Source: an uncultured Acetatifactor sp. (GTDB taxonomy: Bacteria > Bacillota > Clostridia > Lachnospirales > Lachnospiraceae). From it: 37,091 bases of DNA. The stretch covers positions 1 to 37,091 of the forward strand of contig CAKRRD010000033.1 of assembly GCA_934394815.1 (NCBI GenBank), written 5' to 3'. Every line of letters starts with the position of its first letter. The first letter of the stretch is position 1. Made by a program: the position numbers and the translations under genes. Under the pieces are notes generated by a model. It saw only the letters and a program-made list of their open reading frames with translations. It had not been told where the DNA came from and did not search any database. Shown here piece after piece: positions 7,333 to 14,439 of the stretch.

Positions 7333-8676
7333 ATGATCCAGATACCCGAAAAAGCAAAATATATCATAGATACTATACAGAATGCCGGATTCGAAGCCTA
7401 TGTGGTAGGCGGCTGCGTGCGGGATTCCATTCTGGGGAGAATCCCGGAGGACTGGGATATCACTACTTCGGCGAGACCGGAGCAGATAAAGCAGCTGTTC
7501 CGCCGCACCATCGACACCGGGATCCAGCATGGTACCGTAACCGTCATGCTGGACAAGGAAGGCTTTGAGGTTACGACCTACCGTGTGGATGGAAAATACG
7601 AAGACAGCCGACACCCCAAAGAGGTGACTTTCACCCCGAATCTGGAGGAGGATTTGAAACGCCGGGATTTTACCATCAATGCCATGGCCTACAATGAAAC
7701 GGAAGGCCTGATCGACATTTTTGGTGGCTTGAAAGACATCGAAGCGAAGCTGATCCGCTGTGTGGGCAACCCGGAGGAACGATTCGGTGAAGATGCCCTG
7801 CGCATCATGCGGGCGATCCGATTTTCCGCACAGCTGGGCTACGAGATCCACGAAGACACCGATGCGGCGATCCGGCTGCTGGCACCGACCCTGCAGAAGA
7901 TCAGCGCGGAGCGGATTCAGGTGGAACTGACCAAATTACTGGTGTCTCCGCATCCGGACACTCTCAGAACTGCATATGACATGGGTGTCACGAAAGTCAT
8001 CCTGCCGGAATTTGATGCCATGATGGAGACACCTCAGAAGCACAAACACCATAAATATAACGTGGGAGAGCATACATTACATGCTCTGATGGAGATCGGA
8101 GCGGAGAAAAATCTGCGCTATGCCATGTTGCTCCATGACATTGGAAAACCGGCCACACTTACCGTGGATGAAGAAGGAATCACACATTTCTACGGACATC
8201 CGGCGGTGGGGGAAGAGATGGCGGGGAAGATACTGCGCAGGCTTCGTTTTGACAATGATACGATTGCCGTGGTCACCCGTCTGGTGAGATACCACGATTA
8301 CGGCAATGACGTGACGCCGGATCTGCGGATCGTGCGCCGGGCAGTGAACAAGATCGGGGAAGATATTTTCCCACTGCTGTTCCCGGTGAAGCGGGCGGAC
8401 ATTCTGGCGCAGAGCGATTACCTGAGAACAGAAAAACTGGAAAATCTGGAGCATTGGAAGCAGTTGTATCAGGAAATGCTGGAAAAGAAGCAATGCGTCT
8501 CCCTGAAAACACTGGCGGTTACCGGAAGAGACCTGATCGACACCGGCATGAAGCCGGGCAGGGAATTGGGAGAGATGCTGCAGCAGCTTCTGGAACTGGT
8601 ATTGGAGCACCCGGAGCAGAACACCAGAGAACGGCTGCTGGAAAAGGTGAAGGAGCTGTCGGCAGCCAAAGAGTGA
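7333..8676 (+). CDS. cca: CCA tRNA nucleotidyltransferase (class II, with HD domain)
   Basis: Adds or repairs the 3' CCA of tRNAs; 447 aa. The N-terminal nucleotidyltransferase core has VVGGCVRDSILG (~24-35) and the catalytic EDWDIT (~39-44), followed by RRDFTINAMAYN and EDALRIMRAIRF, the conserved class II motifs. An HD phosphohydrolase-type domain follows (LLHDIGKPAT, ~265; RYHDYGND, ~320). This enzyme is needed here because the four tRNA genes in the window do not encode CCA. Its stop overlaps the -35 area of a candidate sigma-E promoter for the next gene. Very confident. Confidence 0.96.
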   Translation: MIQIPEKAKYIIDTIQNAGFEAYVVGGCVRDSILGRIPEDWDITTSARPEQIKQLFRRTIDTGIQHGTVTVMLDKEGFEVTTYRVDGKYEDSRHPKEVTFTPNLEEDLKRRDFTINAMAYNETEGLIDIFGGLKDIEAKLIRCVGNPEERFGEDALRIMRAIRFSAQLGYEIHEDTDAAIRLLAPTLQKISAERIQVELTKLLVSPHPDTLRTAYDMGVTKVILPEFDAMMETPQKHKHHKYNVGEHTLHALMEIGAEKNLRYAMLLHDIGKPATLTVDEEGITHFYGHPAVGEEMAGKILRRLRFDNDTIAVVTRLVRYHDYGNDVTPDLRIVRRAVNKIGEDIFPLLFPVKRADILAQSDYLRTEKLENLEHWKQLYQEMLEKKQCVSLKTLAVTGRDLIDTGMKPGRELGEMLQQLLELVLEHPEQNTRERLLEKVKELSAAKE

Positions 8677-8706
8677 GCATACTTTGAAAAAATCCCTCAT
8701 AAGATA
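8677..8706 (+). promoter_or_regulatory. Candidate sigma-E promoter of the cotS-like gene
   Basis: GCATACT (8677-8683), 14 bp, then CATAAGAT (8698-8705). This matches the B. subtilis mother-cell sigma-E pattern (KMATATT and CATACANT, with ATA and CATA 16 bp apart). The same -10 also fits sigma-K (CATA-N3-TA). A downstream spore-coat-type gene supports the reading. Confidence 0.5.
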
Positions 8707-8755
8707 GCGTAGGAACCGGAAAACGGTTAAGGATGTATCTTAGGAGGGGTTGTAA

Positions 8756-9754
8756 GTGAATGACAGAGCGGTGGCACTGCTGGAACAGTATGAGATAGAA
8801 GTATTGCGTACCCGGAAAGGAAGGGGAGCTATTCTGTGCGATACGCAGCAGGGCTGCCTGATCTTCAGGGAATATACCGGAAGAGAGGAACAACTACGCT
8901 TACAGGAACAGATTTTAAAGCATCTGGAACAACGGGGAACCGTCCCGGCGGAGAGACTGCTTGCCACGAAAGAGGGCGCGCTGTCCGTGACGGACAGAGA
9001 CGGTGTCAGATATATTCTGAAGACCTGGTGGGAAGGCAGAGAATGCAATATCCGTGACAGAGAGGAATGCGTGGAAGCCATGCGGCTTCTGGCGAGACTG
9101 CACGGAGATCTGACCTTTACACCGGTATTCCCGGAAGTGGAAGGGGTTCCGGCTCCGGCCATAGACAGATACCTTCCCAGCCGGGATTATGAGAAGCATA
9201 ACCGGGAACTGAAACGTGCCCGCAGATTCTTAAAGCAGCGCAGCCAGAAGACCTGGTTTGAGATCCGGCTGTCTGCAGTGATCGATCCTTTTCTGGAGGA
9301 AGCGAGACAACTCAGCGAGGAATGGAAAGAGATCGAGACGACGGCCGGTAACCGTGGAGAAGAACCGCTGTGTTTTTGCCACGGGGATTACCAGTACCAC
9401 AATATTCTGCGGCAGGACCGGGGATTTTTCCTGGTGAATTTCGAAAAATGTCAGGCGGACGGACCGGTGAGGGATCTGTATCTGCTGTTGCGAAAGCTTC
9501 TGGAAAAATGTGAGTGGGACACGGAATGGGGCAGAGTGCTTCTGGCGGCTTATGAAAGTGTGAGACCCCTGAAGCCCTATGAGAGGCAGGATCTGTTCTA
9601 CCGCCTGTCCTATCCTGAAAAATTGTGGAAGATCGTAAACTTTTATTATAATTCCGGGAAGGCCTGGATCCCGGAGAAGAACCAGGAGAAGCTGGACCGC
9701 CTGCTGGAACAGGAAGCGGCCAGAAAGAAATTTTTGAAAATGCTGCAAAAATAA
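8756..9754 (+). CDS. CotS-family spore coat-associated kinase-like protein
   Basis: Protein-kinase-fold/APH-like protein of 332 aa, the typical CotS-family size; these associate with the spore coat. Features in order: N-terminal lobe ~1-110 with ILKTWWEGRECN; catalytic-loop motif HGDYQYHN at 209-216 (D211, N216); and VNFEKC at 227-232, where the usual metal-binding Asp of a DFD/DFG-type motif is Asn228. The C-terminal lobe includes DLYLLLRKLLEK. As I recall, the Asn is common in clostridial members, so catalysis may be lost or altered. The GTG start at 8756 is set by AGGAGGGG 5 nt upstream. It has its own candidate sporulation promoter, implying mother-cell expression. Confidence 0.8.
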   Translation: MNDRAVALLEQYEIEVLRTRKGRGAILCDTQQGCLIFREYTGREEQLRLQEQILKHLEQRGTVPAERLLATKEGALSVTDRDGVRYILKTWWEGRECNIRDREECVEAMRLLARLHGDLTFTPVFPEVEGVPAPAIDRYLPSRDYEKHNRELKRARRFLKQRSQKTWFEIRLSAVIDPFLEEARQLSEEWKEIETTAGNRGEEPLCFCHGDYQYHNILRQDRGFFLVNFEKCQADGPVRDLYLLLRKLLEKCEWDTEWGRVLLAAYESVRPLKPYERQDLFYRLSYPEKLWKIVNFYYNSGKAWIPEKNQEKLDRLLEQEAARKKFLKMLQK

Positions 9755-9832
9755 AGACGGCAGCGAACTGCAGAAAGCGGAAGAGGCATTGCGGCAGAGC
9801 CGTGGTGTGGAAGACAAAGGAGAAGCAAAACG

Positions 9833-11227
9833 TTGAAAAGATTCGAAGACAAAAGGTATTCGAAAACAAGGCAGATGGTGGCAGGTCTTCTGTTTGTGAC
9901 AGCGATGTTATTAACAGGCTGCGGACAGACGGCAGCCTCCGGAGCTGCTACGGAAGCACAGACGGCGGCCCCGGCACAGACAGAGCGGGTGGATACCGGC
10001 TTCGTGGTAACGGATCCGGACAGCTATGATTCCGCAGATACCGCGGTGCTGGTGGATATCAATAGTATTGACAGCACTGTCACTTTGCTGAATCTGGATC
10101 TGGGGAAACGATATACCTTATCTATGGACGGAACGACGCGCTTCGCGGACAAATACGGAAAAGCAATCTCCCTGAGCCAGCTGCAGGAAGGAGATATCGT
10201 GGATGTCACTTTCTTAAAAAGCCAGAAACACCTGACCGCCATGCAGCTGGCACAGACGGCCTGGCAGTACGACGATGTGGAACGGTATGAGTTAAATACT
10301 GTCCGCAACGAGGTGTCCATCGGCGGCGAGGTGTTCCAGTTATCGGAGGATACCCAATATTTTTCCCAGGGACACAGCATTGAGAAAATGGATCTGAACC
10401 CGGCGGATATCCTGACTTTTCACGGGATCGACAGCACTGTGCTCAGTATAACGGTGGAGAAAGGCCATGGCTATCTGCGGCTGGTCAACGATGAGAATTT
10501 CGTGGGAGGCTGGCTGGAGATCGGGCAGACACAGATCGTGCGGATCACGGAGGACATGCTGGTGACCGTGCCGGAAGGAAGCTATCAGATAGATATCAGC
10601 TATAACGGTGGAGGCGGTGTCAAGAATGTGGTAATCAACCGCAACGAAGAGACCACATTGGACATCGGCGATCTGGAGGTGGTGGAAGCACAGTACGGTA
10701 TGGTGTTGTTTTCCCTGAGTCCCTCCAATGCGGAATTATATATTGACGGCAGCCAGGCAGATCCCTCCCAGCCCATCTCGCTGGAATACGGAATCCACCA
10801 GATCATAGCGAAGGCGGACGGCTATAAGTCTCTGACACAGTATCTCAGGGTCGGACAGGAATCCGCCGGCGTGGATGTCCAGCTGGACAAGGTAGATTCC
10901 GACAGTGAAGAAAGCACGGAAAGCAGCAGTTCCACGAGCTCCGAGTCTTCCACCGGATCGACCTCTGCTGCGGATACGATAACAACCTATTACCGCGTGC
11001 ATATTGATGCTCCGGAAAATGTAGAAGTATATCTGGACGGCAATTATGTGGGCATCTCGCCCTGCAGCTTCAAAAAGACCTCCGGAAGCCATGTGATTAC
11101 CCTCCGGAAGACCGGGTATGAGACCAGGAGTTATACGGTGCAGGTGGACGAAGAAGAGAAGGATGTATCCTACTCATTTGTGGATCTGGTAACCAGTTCC
11201 ACAACCGGTTCCACGTCGTCGGAATAA
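9833..11227 (+). CDS. PEGA-domain lipoprotein
   Basis: Predicted surface lipoprotein, 464 aa. The basic N-terminus (KRFEDKRYSKTR) and hydrophobic stretch end in lipobox LLTGC, so the cysteine near residue 30 should be lipidated. Residues ~55-190 look like a beta-rich domain that I do not recognise. Two PEGA domains follow: ~287-355 (FSLSPSNAELYIDG, ending ADGYKSLTQYLRV) and ~386-450 (VHIDAPENVEVYLDGNYVG, ending KTGYETRSYTVQV), joined by a Ser/Thr-rich linker. The TTG start at 9833, ~10 nt after AAAGGAG, gives a complete signal peptide; the next in-frame ATG would remove its basic part. PEGA domains are commonly cell-surface or envelope associated; the role here is unknown. Confidence 0.82.
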   Translation: MKRFEDKRYSKTRQMVAGLLFVTAMLLTGCGQTAASGAATEAQTAAPAQTERVDTGFVVTDPDSYDSADTAVLVDINSIDSTVTLLNLDLGKRYTLSMDGTTRFADKYGKAISLSQLQEGDIVDVTFLKSQKHLTAMQLAQTAWQYDDVERYELNTVRNEVSIGGEVFQLSEDTQYFSQGHSIEKMDLNPADILTFHGIDSTVLSITVEKGHGYLRLVNDENFVGGWLEIGQTQIVRITEDMLVTVPEGSYQIDISYNGGGGVKNVVINRNEETTLDIGDLEVVEAQYGMVLFSLSPSNAELYIDGSQADPSQPISLEYGIHQIIAKADGYKSLTQYLRVGQESAGVDVQLDKVDSDSEESTESSSSTSSESSTGSTSAADTITTYYRVHIDAPENVEVYLDGNYVGISPCSFKKTSGSHVITLRKTGYETRSYTVQVDEEEKDVSYSFVDLVTSSTTGSTSSE

Positions 11228-11271
11228 TCCCCGGGAAGGTGGAAGAAATGCCGTAAATATGCGGAAAAACC

Positions 11272-11300
11272 TTGACAAAAGGCTTAAAACCAGATATATA
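11272..11300 (+). promoter_or_regulatory. Vegetative promoter of the HU gene
   Basis: Consensus TTGACA (11272-11277), 17 bp, TATATA (11295-11300). This would give a ~70-nt leader to the HU start at 11377, with AGGAGG just before it. Confidence 0.75.
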
Positions 11301-11376
11301 TATGTATAGACGTTTCAAAAGAACTATTTTCGAGCGTAAATTTAATAACGAAAACTCATTATAGGAGGAGTTCAAT

Positions 11377-11652
11377 ATGAACAAAACAGAATTAGTTGCA
11401 GCTATGGCTGATCAGGCTGGTCTTTCCAAGAAGGACGCAGAGAAGGCATTAAAGGCATTCACCGATGTTGTTGCTGAAGAGTTAAAGAAGGATGGTAAGG
11501 TTCAGTTAGTTGGCTTCGGTACTTTCGAAGTATCCAGCAGAGCAGCCAGAGAGGGTAGAAATCCTCAGAGCGGCGCACCTATGAAGATCGCTGCTTCCAA
11601 GGCTCCTAAGTTCAAGGCTGGTAAGGCATTAAAGGATATGCTGAACGCATAA
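11377..11652 (+). CDS. hup: HU-family histone-like DNA-binding protein
   Basis: Small basic nucleoid protein (91 aa), a homodimer that bends DNA. It begins MNKTELVAAMADQAGLSKKDAE. The conserved core VQLVGFGTFEVSSRAAREGRNP precedes the DNA-clasping arm, followed by KAPKFKAGKALKDMLN. A strong promoter (TTGACA, 17 bp, TATATA), a near-ideal AGGAGG site and a dedicated terminator suggest abundant monocistronic expression. Codon use is visibly biased to a few codons, as in highly expressed genes. It heads the conserved hup-rqcP-yabP neighbourhood of clostridia. Confidence 0.97.
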   Translation: MNKTELVAAMADQAGLSKKDAEKALKAFTDVVAEELKKDGKVQLVGFGTFEVSSRAAREGRNPQSGAPMKIAASKAPKFKAGKALKDMLNA

Positions 11653-11668
11653 TAGAAGCTGAATTTTC

Positions 11669-11708
11669 AGAGACTCGATGGGACAACCTTTCGGGTCTCT
11701 TTTGTTTT
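11669..11708 (+). terminator. Rho-independent terminator after HU
   Basis: AGAGACTCGA (11669-11678) pairs with TCGGGTCTCT (11691-11700), ten pairs with one G-U, followed by TTTGTTTTTG. Confidence 0.93.
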
Positions 11709-11737
11709 TGAAAATCAATGGTTGAGAGGATAAGAAT

Positions 11738-11977
11738 ATGAGATTAGACAAGTATCTGAAGGTATCCCGGCTGATCAAACGCCGCACGGTGGCCAACGAA
11801 GCCTGTGACAGCGGCAGGGTACTGATCAATGACAAGCCGGCCAAGGCATCCGCCAATGTCAAGGAAGGCGATGTTATCACGATCTCCTTCGGCAACAAGG
11901 AAGTCAAAGTGGAAGTCCTGGATGTGCAGGAGACCGTGAAAAAAGAGGAAGCCAAAGAACTCTTTCGTTATATATAA
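11738..11977 (+). CDS. rqcP: S4-domain RNA-binding protein RqcP (YabO/Hsp15 family)
   Basis: Ribosome quality-control factor of 79 aa that helps RqcH add alanine tails on stalled 50S subunits (known for B. subtilis RqcP, formerly YabO). The S4 fold is clear: MRLDKYLKVSRLIKRRTVANEACDSG, then VLINDKPAKASANVKEGDVI. Length and placement between hup and yabP match the family. The start ATG follows GAGAGGA. The short Lys/Glu C-terminal tail is normal. Confidence 0.93.
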   Translation: MRLDKYLKVSRLIKRRTVANEACDSGRVLINDKPAKASANVKEGDVITISFGNKEVKVEVLDVQETVKKEEAKELFRYI

Positions 11978-11994
11978 TCTATCTTCCATCATGT

Positions 11995-12021
11995 ATAAAT
12001 TACCATATCCTGCCATAGAAT
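11995..12021 (+). promoter_or_regulatory. Candidate sigma-E promoter of yabPQ
   Basis: ATA (11995-11997), 16 bp, CATAGAAT (12014-12021), one mismatch from the sigma-E -10 CATACANT. The ATA-to-CATA spacing is identical to that upstream of the cotS-like gene. yabPQ is sigma-E controlled in B. subtilis, which supports the assignment. Confidence 0.55.
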
Positions 12022-12079
12022 GAATTGTAAGTCCGGTTCCGGAAGGAAGCGGACGCGATAACGGGAGGCCAGAGGTAAG

Positions 12080-12367
12080 ATGGAAGATTTAAACGCAACC
12101 GGACGTATGCATAAAGTGACCATGACCAACAGACGCACCTGTACCGTGAACGGGGTAAATGACGTGCTTTCCTTTGATCTGCGGGAGATCCTGCTGGAGA
12201 CGGAACAGGGAATGCTGATGATCCGCGGAAATGAACTCCATGTGAACCGTCTGACATTAGACAAGGGGGAAGTGGATATTGATGGCCGGATCGACAGCTT
12301 TGTGTATTCGGATACCGCAGCATCCGGAGAGAAACAGGAGTCCTTTCTGGGCAGGCTGTTCCGCTGA
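12080..12367 (+). CDS. yabP: Sporulation protein YabP
   Basis: Sporulation protein of 95 aa, expressed in the mother cell under sigma-E in B. subtilis. The YabP core is visible: HKVTMTNRRTCTVNGVNDVLSFD, then ILLETEQGMLMIRGNELHVNRLTLDKGEV and IDGRIDSFVY. No membrane segment is seen. Its TGA overlaps the ATG of yabQ by one base, so the two are translationally coupled. A candidate sigma-E promoter lies 59 bp upstream. Confident from motif and synteny. Confidence 0.93.
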   Translation: MEDLNATGRMHKVTMTNRRTCTVNGVNDVLSFDLREILLETEQGMLMIRGNELHVNRLTLDKGEVDIDGRIDSFVYSDTAASGEKQESFLGRLFR

Positions 12368-12909
12368 TGAATGAAAACATTTTTCTGCTGCATTCCTTCC
12401 TGTTGGGGGTGTGGATCACTTTTTTGTATGACATACTGCGGATACTGCGAAGAGTGTTTTCCCACAGTACCGGCATGGTATCTCTGGAGGATCTGGCATT
12501 CTGGATCTACTGTGCGGGGAAGGTTTTTCTGCTGATGTTCCATGAGAGCAACGGGAATCTGCGGTGGTTCGCCGTATTGGGAGCACTGACGGGGATGTAC
12601 CTGTATCATAAGAAGGTCAGCCCCCTTTTCGTAAAGTATACGGCGCTTGCACTGAACACGCTGTTAAGCCCGCTCCGAAAGGCTTTGCAAATATCGGAAA
12701 AATGGATGAAAAAGCAGTTGACTGAACTTATGAAAATGTTTAAAATATTTATCAAAAGGAGATGCGCGTATGGCAAAAAGAAAAGCAGCCTACCGCAAGA
12801 GACACCAGAATCGGTTCAGCATGTTCCTGGTGAGCCTGGTCGTATTGATGATCATGGTGGTCGTTGCGGTGCGGAGCGTGGAATTACAACAGAAGATTGC
12901 AGGATATGA
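12367..12909 (+). CDS. yabQ: Spore cortex biosynthesis protein YabQ
   Basis: Membrane protein needed for spore cortex formation; 180 aa. It begins NENIFLLHSFLLGVWITFLYDILRILRR, the conserved YabQ start, and has about three membrane segments (~5-28, ~42-58, ~65-85), then an amphipathic basic region to ~135. The last ~46 codons run out of frame through the start of divIC (140-nt overlap, 12770-12909) and read as Pro/Gly/Glu-rich sequence unlike a YabQ tail. The ancestral stop was probably lost and translation now continues into divIC. The first 135 residues look intact, so function is probably retained. Confidence 0.9.
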   Translation: MNENIFLLHSFLLGVWITFLYDILRILRRVFSHSTGMVSLEDLAFWIYCAGKVFLLMFHESNGNLRWFAVLGALTGMYLYHKKVSPLFVKYTALALNTLLSPLRKALQISEKWMKKQLTELMKMFKIFIKRRCAYGKKKSSLPQETPESVQHVPGEPGRIDDHGGRCGAERGITTEDCRI

Positions 12910-13078
12910 TACCCAGATCGCAAGCCTGAACGCGCAGATCGAAGCGGAACAGGCCAGAGCGGAACAGATCGAGGAGTACGGTAAGTACACACAGACGAAA
13001 GGCTATGTGGAAGAGGTAGCGAAGGATAAGTTGGGTCTGGTATACGAAGGAGAGATCCTTTTTCAGGAAGATCATTAA
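12770..13078 (+). CDS. divIC: Septum formation initiator DivIC/FtsB family protein
   Basis: Division protein of 102 aa with a basic cytoplasmic N-terminus (AKRKAAYRKRHQNRF), one membrane helix (~18-38) and an extracytoplasmic coiled coil (~38-70, LQQKIAGYDTQIASLNAQIEAEQ), then the conserved tail GYVEEVAKDKLGLVYEGEILF. It is part of the FtsL-DivIB-DivIC complex at the septum. The start follows AAAAGGAG at 12755-12762. The first 140 nt also encode the out-of-frame end of yabQ. A terminator begins at the stop codon. Confidence 0.93.
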   Translation: MAKRKAAYRKRHQNRFSMFLVSLVVLMIMVVVAVRSVELQQKIAGYDTQIASLNAQIEAEQARAEQIEEYGKYTQTKGYVEEVAKDKLGLVYEGEILFQEDH

Positions 13079-13115
13079 GCAGGGAAACTGATTCTTAAGT
13101 GGACCTGCTTTTTTT
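13077..13115 (+). terminator. Rho-independent terminator after divIC
   Basis: AAGCAGG (13077-13083), which includes the end of the divIC stop, pairs with CCTGCTT (13104-13110) and is followed by a T-run. It separates the yabPQ-divIC unit from spoIIE. Confidence 0.85.
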
Positions 13116-13181
13116 GTCGCAAAAAATGAAGCCGCCCGCTCCCTTGATTTGACAAAAAGAAGAAAGGAACTGCCCTATAAT
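13115..13181 (+). promoter_or_regulatory. spoIIE: Candidate Spo0A-activated spoIIE promoter
   Basis: TTGACA (13149-13154) and TATAAT (13176-13181) are both perfect but 21 bp apart, not 17. In B. subtilis the spoIIE promoter has this same abnormal 21-bp spacing and depends on Spo0A with sigma-A. Possible 0A boxes: TGTCGCA (13115-13121) and, reversed over the -35, TTTGACA (13148-13154), each one mismatch from TGTCGAA or its complement. Control by Spo0A is inferred. Confidence 0.6.
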
Positions 13182-13206
13182 CGTGTGACAGAAAGGGGAG
13201 GATGCC

Positions 13207-14397
13207 ATGATCATAGGGAAAAAGGAACAGGAACGTCTGGAGCGGGAACAGTGTGCGCAGGTTTCACTGTTGTGCAGACAGAAGCTGATGGGATATGCGG
13301 AAAGCTTTGAGGAACTGGGGAAGAGCTTCCGGCAGGAGATACGGATCACGGGGGAGGACAGGCAGAACATTCTGGAAAAATGCATGCTGTGGCAGAGCCG
13401 ACAGATCATGGGGGATCATTTGCAGGAGGTTGCCCGGATCATGGAGCGGGTCGCCGGAGAAGAACTGGGATACCGGCCCCTGGAAGAAAAAAAGCAAAAA
13501 GGACTGGTGCAGGCCCTGAAAAGCGAAGGAATCACGGCGAAGGATCTCTGCTATGTGCAAAAGGAGGAAACGGATGGCGGAACATCCGGCATCAGTATGA
13601 CATTGTCTACGGATAAGCCGCATTATAAGGCGGCGGGCGTAGCGGACATGCTGACGGTATTGTTGGGGAAGCGGCTGCAGGTCTCGACGGGAAGCCCTTA
13701 TCTGGTAGAACGGGAGCCTCATTGCTTTCTTTTCACGGAGGAGCCGAAATACATAGCACTGACGGGAGTGAGCCGCGCGGTCAAAGAAGGAGAGAAGGTT
13801 TCGGGGGATCAGTTTGCCACCATGGAATCTGAAAAGGGGAAACTGATTCTGTTGCTGTCTGACGGGACAGGCTCCGGGGAGGATGCCAGCCGGGGCAGCG
13901 GCAGGGTAATGGATCTCATGGAAAAAATGCTGGAGGCCGGTTTTGGAACGGAAGCCTCGGTAAATCTGTTGAATTCCGCATTATATGCACAGAATGAGGA
14001 GGACGATCATCCCACGGTGGATATCTGCAGTCTGAACCTGTATACGGGAGAGTGTGAGATCTGTAAGGTGGGTGGCGCAGCCACATTCTGGAAGACCTCC
14101 GGAAGGGTCAACTGTATCGGCGGGGAGAGTCTGCCCTTAGGCATTTTTCAGAAAGCACAGATGGAACGACAGATGTGTCAGATCAGCCCGGGAGATCTGC
14201 TGGTCATGATGACGGACGGGGTTCTGGACTGGATAGAGGACGGGGAGGAACGCATGGCCCGGATGCTGGAAGGATTGCAGGAACAGAATCCGCAGGAGAT
14301 TGCGGAAAAAGTGTTGTCCTATGCCATCTGCGCTTCGGAGGGACGGATCCGGGATGATATGACGGTATTTGCGCTCTGTCTGTGGGAAAATACGTGA
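13207..14397 (+). CDS. spoIIE: SpoIIE-type PP2C phosphatase lacking the membrane domain
   Basis: Serine phosphatase that activates the forespore sigma factor sigma-F by dephosphorylating SpoIIAA. The C-terminal PPM/PP2C domain (~185-396) has its metal-binding acidic positions: LSDGTGSGEDA (D219), MMTDGV (D337) and RDDMTVFAL (D383, D384). Residues 1-180 resemble the regulatory/oligomerisation linker of SpoIIE. At 396 aa it is about half the ~820 aa of B. subtilis SpoIIE and has no membrane segment; the 128-bp gap upstream cannot hide one. The start follows GGGGAGG. Position between divIC and tilS is the classic spoIIE locus. Another SpoIIE-like phosphatase elsewhere in the genome cannot be excluded. 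Confidence 0.87.
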   Translation: MIIGKKEQERLEREQCAQVSLLCRQKLMGYAESFEELGKSFRQEIRITGEDRQNILEKCMLWQSRQIMGDHLQEVARIMERVAGEELGYRPLEEKKQKGLVQALKSEGITAKDLCYVQKEETDGGTSGISMTLSTDKPHYKAAGVADMLTVLLGKRLQVSTGSPYLVEREPHCFLFTEEPKYIALTGVSRAVKEGEKVSGDQFATMESEKGKLILLLSDGTGSGEDASRGSGRVMDLMEKMLEAGFGTEASVNLLNSALYAQNEEDDHPTVDICSLNLYTGECEICKVGGAATFWKTSGRVNCIGGESLPLGIFQKAQMERQMCQISPGDLLVMMTDGVLDWIEDGEERMARMLEGLQEQNPQEIAEKVLSYAICASEGRIRDDMTVFALCLWENT

Positions 14398-14439
14398 CGT
14401 CACCTTGATTTTTCATGGCAATTAGGATAGAGTAAACTC

